Shown here piece after piece: positions 58,615-64,000 of a DNA stretch of 64,000 nucleotides (positions are counted from its first letter, which is position 1; each line of letters starts with the position of its first letter). A program made the translations under genes and the position numbers. This stretch comes from Margaritifera margaritifera (taxonomy: Eukaryota; Mollusca; Bivalvia; Unionida; Margaritiferidae), in assembly GCA_029931535.1 (NCBI GenBank), contig JAQPZY010001695.1, forward strand, positions 3,786,501 through 3,850,500, read 5' to 3'. The notes beneath the pieces were generated by a model. The model saw only the letters and a list, made by a program, of their open reading frames with translations, made no database searches and had not been told where the DNA came from.

Positions 58615-59639
58615 TAAATGAATAATATTTGTGTCAGGACAAGGCATGCTGAGTCCCTGATACAAATTTTTCTTTCTCAAGGGTTAAATTTTGCAGGGAA
58701 GATCTTTGTTCTTGCCCACCACATGCATTATTGTTTGCACAAGCATTTCCAAATAACGAAGAAGAGTTATGACCCCTGTTTGACTTACAACTTTGTCCTT
58801 TCTTTGCATGTGTGCAGAACAAAATTTGTTTCTTTTGTTCAACATATTGTCATTGAAGGCATCTTCAACCTCTTGAATTAGATTTTACATCTGTGGAAAA
58901 TAGTCTGACAGTTTTTCAGTCTGTGGGAGGAATCAAAGGTCCAAGGTTAATTTGTTCACAATAATTAAATGGTATGACAGCTTTGCTGCCATATCAACTC
59001 TCAGAATAAATCTCATAAATAAAGTTTAAGATGTGATTTAAGTTCTAGCTTTTCCTATGGGTGGGCATGATTATTAGGACTTCTGGTTCTTAAAAATAGT
59101 ACCTTTTTTATGTATTACTTGTTCATACAAAAATTAATAATACCCATAAAAAGACCTGTCTTGCATTTCAGTCTCTGTTTTGTTGGTGTTTGTCTCACCA
59201 ACTTGCGTACTGAAAGTTTTATCCATGTATATCAATTAATATCTGTCCCTTCTAATGTAGCAAGTATGTGATAATCCAAGTGACCAACATAACAGTTAGA
59301 CTAATTAATTATGACAAATATGGATTACCAGCTTTTCATTCAGACTTGGATTGTAAATAGTCTAAAAAGAAATCAGTCAGTTTTTATCTATAAGAAGTTC
59401 GTTATGTTTTTCTTCATTTATAAATACTTTTAAAGTTCTATTTGGGTATTTCTGTCTTGAACTCTTTCTGTTACTAATGTCACATGACACATTAACCCAA
59501 TGGACCTACAGTCATAAACAACCGCTCTTCATACTAATGATCAACAAATATGTATAGGCATGCATAGAGAGTAGTTAGAAGTTACTCTAAAAGTATGCAG
59601 GTCAGTTGCAAATAGAGGGCAGTGGTGTTGGAACAATTA
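58615..59639. other. No feature recognised in the intron after exon 10
   Basis: A segment near 58640-58690 shares words with 46840-46885. No further INTS13 exon was recognised. Confidence 0.45.
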
Positions 59640-60236
59640 GCAGATTGCTTTTTTGATGTATGAGATAACATTGAGTGTTGATATGAGATATCTTTGAGTA
59701 CTGAGAATGAGATATAATTGATTGCTGAGAATGAGATTTCAATGAGTGTTGAGAATGAGATATTATTGAGTGCTGAGAATGAGATATCATTGAGTGTTAA
59801 TATTGAGATGTTATTGAGTGCTGAGAATGTGCTACTGAGTGTTGAGAATACGAGATATCATTGAGTGTTGAGAATATGAGATATCATCGAGTGTTGTGAA
59901 TATGAGATATCATTGAGTACTGAGAATGTGATATTGAGTGTTGAGAATACAGTATATCATTGAGTGTTGAGAATGAGATATCAACGAGTGCTGAAAATGT
60001 GATATTGAGTGTTGAGAATACACGATATCATTGAGTGTTGAGAATGAGATATCATTGAGTGTTGAGAATGAGGTATCATTGAGTGTTGAGAATGAGATAT
60101 TGAGTGTTGAGAATGAGATATCATTGAGTGTTGGGAATATGAGATAGTATTGAGTGTTAAGAATGAGATATCATTGAGTACTGAAAATATGAGATATCAT
60201 TGGGTACTGAGAATATAAGATATCATTTAGTGTTTA
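59640..60236. repeat. Minisatellite, about 22-bp unit with length variants, about 26 copies
   Basis: The unit is GAGATATCATTGAGTGTTGA followed by GAAT, with shorter copies lacking ATATC-ATT and longer ones with TATGAGAT. Confidence 0.95.
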
Positions 60237-60356
60237 GAAAGGAAAGGACAGAATATTTATGGAATATGTTAGAGCTGGAATGAGTCATTTTTTATACAAC
60301 ATATAATTGCACACATTTATGGTTTCACACTGGTACAAGCACAAGTATCACATATA

Positions 60357-61964
60357 CAGTCATACCCACTTATATCGACATCACTTATGTCGACAAAAAA
60401 GCAAAGTCCCAGTCCCTTGGTCTACTATTACTACCAAATTTGTCATGCTTATGTCGACATCGAGATAAAAAATAAACGTGCATGTCGACAGAAGCCCTTG
60501 GTCCCAGCTTGAACAAATCCTTTGTTTTCTAACCATTTATGTCGACAAGCTGCCAGTTCCGACCCATACTTTGTTCCACAATTAGTTCATCTTGCCGCCA
60601 AGCTTTAATGTTGCCGCCGGATCATTTATGTCGACAAGCGGCCAGTTCCGACCTGTACTTTGTTCAACAATTAGTTGATCTTGCCGCCAGGCTTTAATGT
60701 CTTGGTCGGATTAAAAACAGGCTTTTGTTTGGTCCTATAAAGTTGGCCTCTCGCGGCAACTTAAATAACACATGTACCCTTCATCAAAGCAAGCCGGTTA
60801 CAATGTTCAATAAAAACAATCCACCCTTCATTAAAAAAAATCATCACCAAACTTGAATAAAAGCAATGAAATCTGATCGATTGTTGCATTTTCCAAAGTG
60901 ATCGCTGATTAAAACAAGTTTATTGTGCTGTGAAAGTTTTCTTTTTAACTTTATTTATGTTTACGATGGCAACCAATGGCAGCGTAAAATGCAGATTAAA
61001 TTGACAGTCTCTGGAAACTAAATATCTGGCTGTTAAGGAAGTTGAAGGTGGGGCATCTCGCAAAGATGTCTGTGAAAACTTTTCACTTAAACATAACATT
61101 CTGTCAGGATGGATGATAAACCAACAAGTTGTTCTCTACCTTTTTTATTTTTTATTGGTGGCAGACCAGTAAAAAAACAAAAAAAAACAACAAAAAAACA
61201 AAGGTGGAGAACAACTTGTTGGTCTAGATGGATGAAAGCTGCTGAGTCTATAAAGAACGGCTATGTTGAAGGTAAATTAATCATATCAGCCGCATATCTC
61301 TTGTTCAATTTTATTTACTTTTCACAATGACTTAATCCGGAAATAAATACATGTTTTCATTTCCCTGTGAATAGCCCCATCCCCTTGGTAGCCTCAGTAA
61401 GATGGGAACATGTATTGTTTCAGGCTGACCAAAATCTAGGCCAATTTAAGTACATGTACATGTACTTGTAGCATGTAAATAACAACTATGCAACCATGTG
61501 CTACTGGCGACAATGAATATCGTAGTGAATTGTGTAGACGTGTTAGATCAAATGAAGACAACCATTTTTTATACATGTGTTTCCTATCAGGATGTCACCG
61601 ATGCATACATTTTCTAACATGAGACCCGTACACAAATTCATGGATTTTTCATATACATGCACTTAACACATTGTGGATTTTATTACACAAAGGTAACCAA
61701 AATGTAATTTGTCAATATAGAAGTGTATTTCACACTGGTTTTGTCTTCATGTACTCAAAATTTCCATTGTTTGTTTTCTCAAAGTGTAAGTCCTACTCAC
61801 TGACGACAGGTCACCCCATACAAATGAATTTTACTTGTATGCAGGCCCAAGAGAAATGTGCTTTTTTTCAGACCCCCCCCCCCCCCCAACACTTATCTTC
61901 ACAACCGCTTATGTCGACAATATTTCCTCGGGCCCAAGGATGTCGACATAAACGGGTAGGGCTG
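60357..61964 (+). mobile_element. pogo/Tigger-like element 3, complete ends, deleted interior
   Basis: Left end CAGTCATACCCACTTATATC and right end reverse-complementing to CAGCCCTACCCGTTTATGTC, with TA on both outsides. TATGTCGACA words sit inside both ends. A transposase N-terminus remnant starts at 60966 (MATNGSVKCRLN, then an in-frame TGA at about 61002). It continues with LETKYLAVKEVEGGASRKDV and CENFSLKHNILSGW, a CENP-B/Psq-type helix-turn-helix. At 1608 bp it lacks the catalytic region. An 89-bp direct duplication lies at 60534-60711. Confidence 0.85.
61117..61226. mobile_element. 110-bp MITE nested in pogo-like element 3, 9-bp target duplication
   Basis: GATGGATGA at 61108-61116 and 61227-61235 flanks an insert. 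Its ends are inverted repeats: TAAACCAACAAGTTGTTCTC against the reverse complement of GAGAACAACTTGTTGGTCTA, extending about 27 bp. The middle is T/A-rich. Confidence 0.88.
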
Positions 61965-62189
61965 TATGTGAATCTCCCAACCAGGAGGGTTTTCCTCCCG
62001 AGATAAGGGGTGTCTCCTGTAGCTCCCATCACTCACTGAAATCTCCCACATACTCAAAATTACAGTCAAACCTGTCAATAGCAGTTGCTCATGGGAAAAG
62101 GCAAAACTGGCCTTTGTACACAGGAGACTTCTCTGCACAGGTTCCTCTTTTAAAATTGGTTTTTGAACAAATACCATGCACCAAATATT

Positions 62190-62197
62190 ATTGGTAA

Positions 62198-62233
<36 letters not shown>

Positions 62234-62235
62234 AT
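62190..62235. repeat. (ATT)n microsatellite
   Basis: About 13 ATT/TTA triplets. Confidence 0.95.
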
Positions 62236-62364
62236 TATCAAGATTGTTTTATGTGCACTATTCATCAAAATCATAAAATACACGTATATGTTGTTCTCGA
62301 CCAAATTTATGTTCAACACAAGATTACTGTATCGTGCTCACTTTAATTCATCCTATAAGTTAAA

Positions 62365-62478
62365 TCATCACTGACTTGAAATAATCACTGACTTGAAATA
62401 ATCACCCATCTTAATCTTCACTGACTTGAAATAATCACCCATCTTAATCTTCACTGACTTGAAATAATCACCCATCTT
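62365..62478. repeat. Minisatellite, 29-34-bp unit, about 4 copies
   Basis: CACTGACTTGAAATAATCAC followed by CCATCTTAATCTT. Confidence 0.9.
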
Positions 62479-64000
62479 TGTTTTGTGCACCATGACAAAA
62501 CAATAATTTCACTACAGATTGACAGCTTACATATGGCTGTAAAACAGAGGACTGACTCTTTGGTTGGCCAACTTGTACAAGTCACACTTGGAAACAGCTG
62601 TTCATGCTTTAAAAATAACGTTGCTCAACTAGCCGAGATCAAAAGATAGTTGGCATATATGAGAAGCCTGTGATGCGTAAGAAATCAAAAGAAGCCACAT
62701 ACGGCTATTCTTTGTGACCCATGAACTGAAATTTTGGCTGCCTTTACAAACAAATTTTAAATATTGAATGACCCCTGACCCTAATGAAAAGAGATGTAAC
62801 TCATATCTCTTCTCAAAGACAAACTTTTTTCTTCAGAGATAACTTTAATTCACAGGCAAATAGATGAAGATATCAAACTCTACCTGTCACACTGGCACCA
62901 AAGGCAACTTCCTTTTCTGCTGTGATAACATGACTACTTTTCCCACCATCATGCAAACGAATTGCTTTGACCCTCTACCCTAATGATAAAAACTGCCTTG
63001 CTTTCAAATTTTACATATTGACAACTTTCAGTTACATTTTCATTGTGACTGGAGTACAGAGTACAAGCAAGATAAGAAATGTTTGCACATCAATTCACAT
63101 GATATTCATTTATCTAAACAATGCCTTCCTCATGAAGCAGAAATTTAGTTTGCATAGACTGAGTGGTCACTGTAGATATGTGCCTGTGACCGCTCAAGGC
63201 AAGGAGAAACCACTGTTTTTGGTTAAGAAACTCCTGGCCACTAACTACAGAAGGCAGCTGACCATTACATACAGGACATTTATATAGGAACTTTGCTTGA
63301 GGGAAATTAGAATGGCCGTTTTGAACAGGTGACGACTGAGTAAAGGTGACTATCATACTTGCCATATTCCCAGACAGTGTTGTGTTTTTTTTTAGACTCA
63401 AAAAGTGTGTTTTGAGGTCCCAAGGGGCGGGGGGGGGGGTCAGTGCGCATGACCCCCAAAAGTGATGTCATCCAAATGAGAATAAGCTATCTTTTCAAAT
63501 CAGCCTCTTACAAATGACTGGAAATTCAAATCTGAATAAAAAGAAAATACCATCTGTTTTCTCTGAAGCATTTAATATACTTACAAACAAACAAAATGGT
63601 AGACTTAGTATTGTCAGATAACATCAACACACACATGTGTACATGGTCACAACCTCACAGACATTAAATACAACACTACACCAAGTTACTGTCTTTAAAA
63701 CCCATTGGACAGTGGAATGTAGTTTTAATTACCTGCAGTCTTTGCTGCATTCAATAGTTCAGTAGTTGATTTGAAGGTAATGCAAGTGTCATTTGTGTTC
63801 ACAAATATGTCTACACTTTTCCTTCACAGATGTGCATCCATGTCTATGTTGGAGCTAGCACGGCCCAAGTTGCTAAAAGTGATAAAAACCTGTAAGATGG
63901 CAATGAATATCCATTTCAGAACAACGAATCTGGCAATGAAAACAATCAAAGTTTGTGGTAGTTGCTATAGTCTTTGACCGCCTCTATTGTAACATATTTT
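62479..64000. other. Unassigned; possible minus-strand coding fragments
   Basis: Minus-strand frames at 63401-63114 (containing YKCPVCNGQLPSVVSGQEFL) and about 62967-62885 (HDGGKSSHVITAEKEVAFGA, followed by a GTAGAG donor-like site) look more protein-like than the surroundings. I do not recognise a family and cannot join them. They may be an old mobile element or an intronic/neighbouring gene fragment. Confidence 0.3.

Noticed and set aside
58900..58960. TTTTTCAG followed by a SLWEES reading as the missing INTS13 C-terminal exon
   Set aside because: Only three residues agree with the expected LLSLW motif, the frame stops quickly and the flanks do not match.

Overview
This window is animal nuclear DNA. 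It is AT-rich and intron-dominated, with canonical GT/AG splice sites, tRNA-derived SINEs, LINE, DIRS-like and pogo/Tigger-like transposon remnants, and an exceptional density of minisatellites. Several dispersed repeats, for example the GAAACTTGGTAT / AAGGTCAAGGTCA family at 9.7-11.2 kb and the 142-bp family at 33.6-34.6 kb, look like those common in molluscs. I infer a spiralian invertebrate, most likely a mollusc; no species is assignable.

The one real protein-coding gene I can support lies on the + strand: INTS13 (Asunder), a subunit of the Integrator complex. Ten consecutive internal exons are visible, spliced in frame with no stop: 23293-23512, 25432-25516, 31799-31894, 33491-33580, 34978-35156, 37013-37100, 40696-40772, 44470-44627, 50849-51064 and 58155-58276. 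Together they are 1331 nt, or 443 whole codons with one base over at each end. They cover roughly the middle two thirds of the protein. The N-terminal part (about 200 residues, VWA region) and the C-terminal tail were not found, so the gene is open at both ends. Introns are 1.4-7.1 kb and almost all contain at least one tandem array.

Layout. 1-23292: no gene recognised; about a dozen minisatellites (52, 33, 58, 57, 22, 43, 145, 34, 67 bp and others), one MITE and four SINEs. 23293-58276: the INTS13 exons. Their introns hold decayed tandem copies of exons 2 and 8, a CR1/jockey-like LINE whose C-terminus has been amplified into a 33-bp array, a 5' fragment of a second LINE, a decayed DIRS-like retrotransposon split by a SINE, a foldback element, a 63-bp array with a dimeric higher-order pattern, and two pogo-like elements. 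58277-64000: the intron after exon 10, with another MITE, a 22-bp array, and a pogo-like element with matching ends that itself carries a nested 110-bp MITE.

The main theme of the accessory DNA is tandem duplication acting on anything in its path. Pieces of host exons, of LINE and transposase coding sequence, and of a MITE interior have all been turned into local arrays. No operon, CRISPR array, prokaryotic system or functional RNA gene is present. The long open frames inside the 57-, 63- and 39-bp arrays are artefacts of periods divisible by three.
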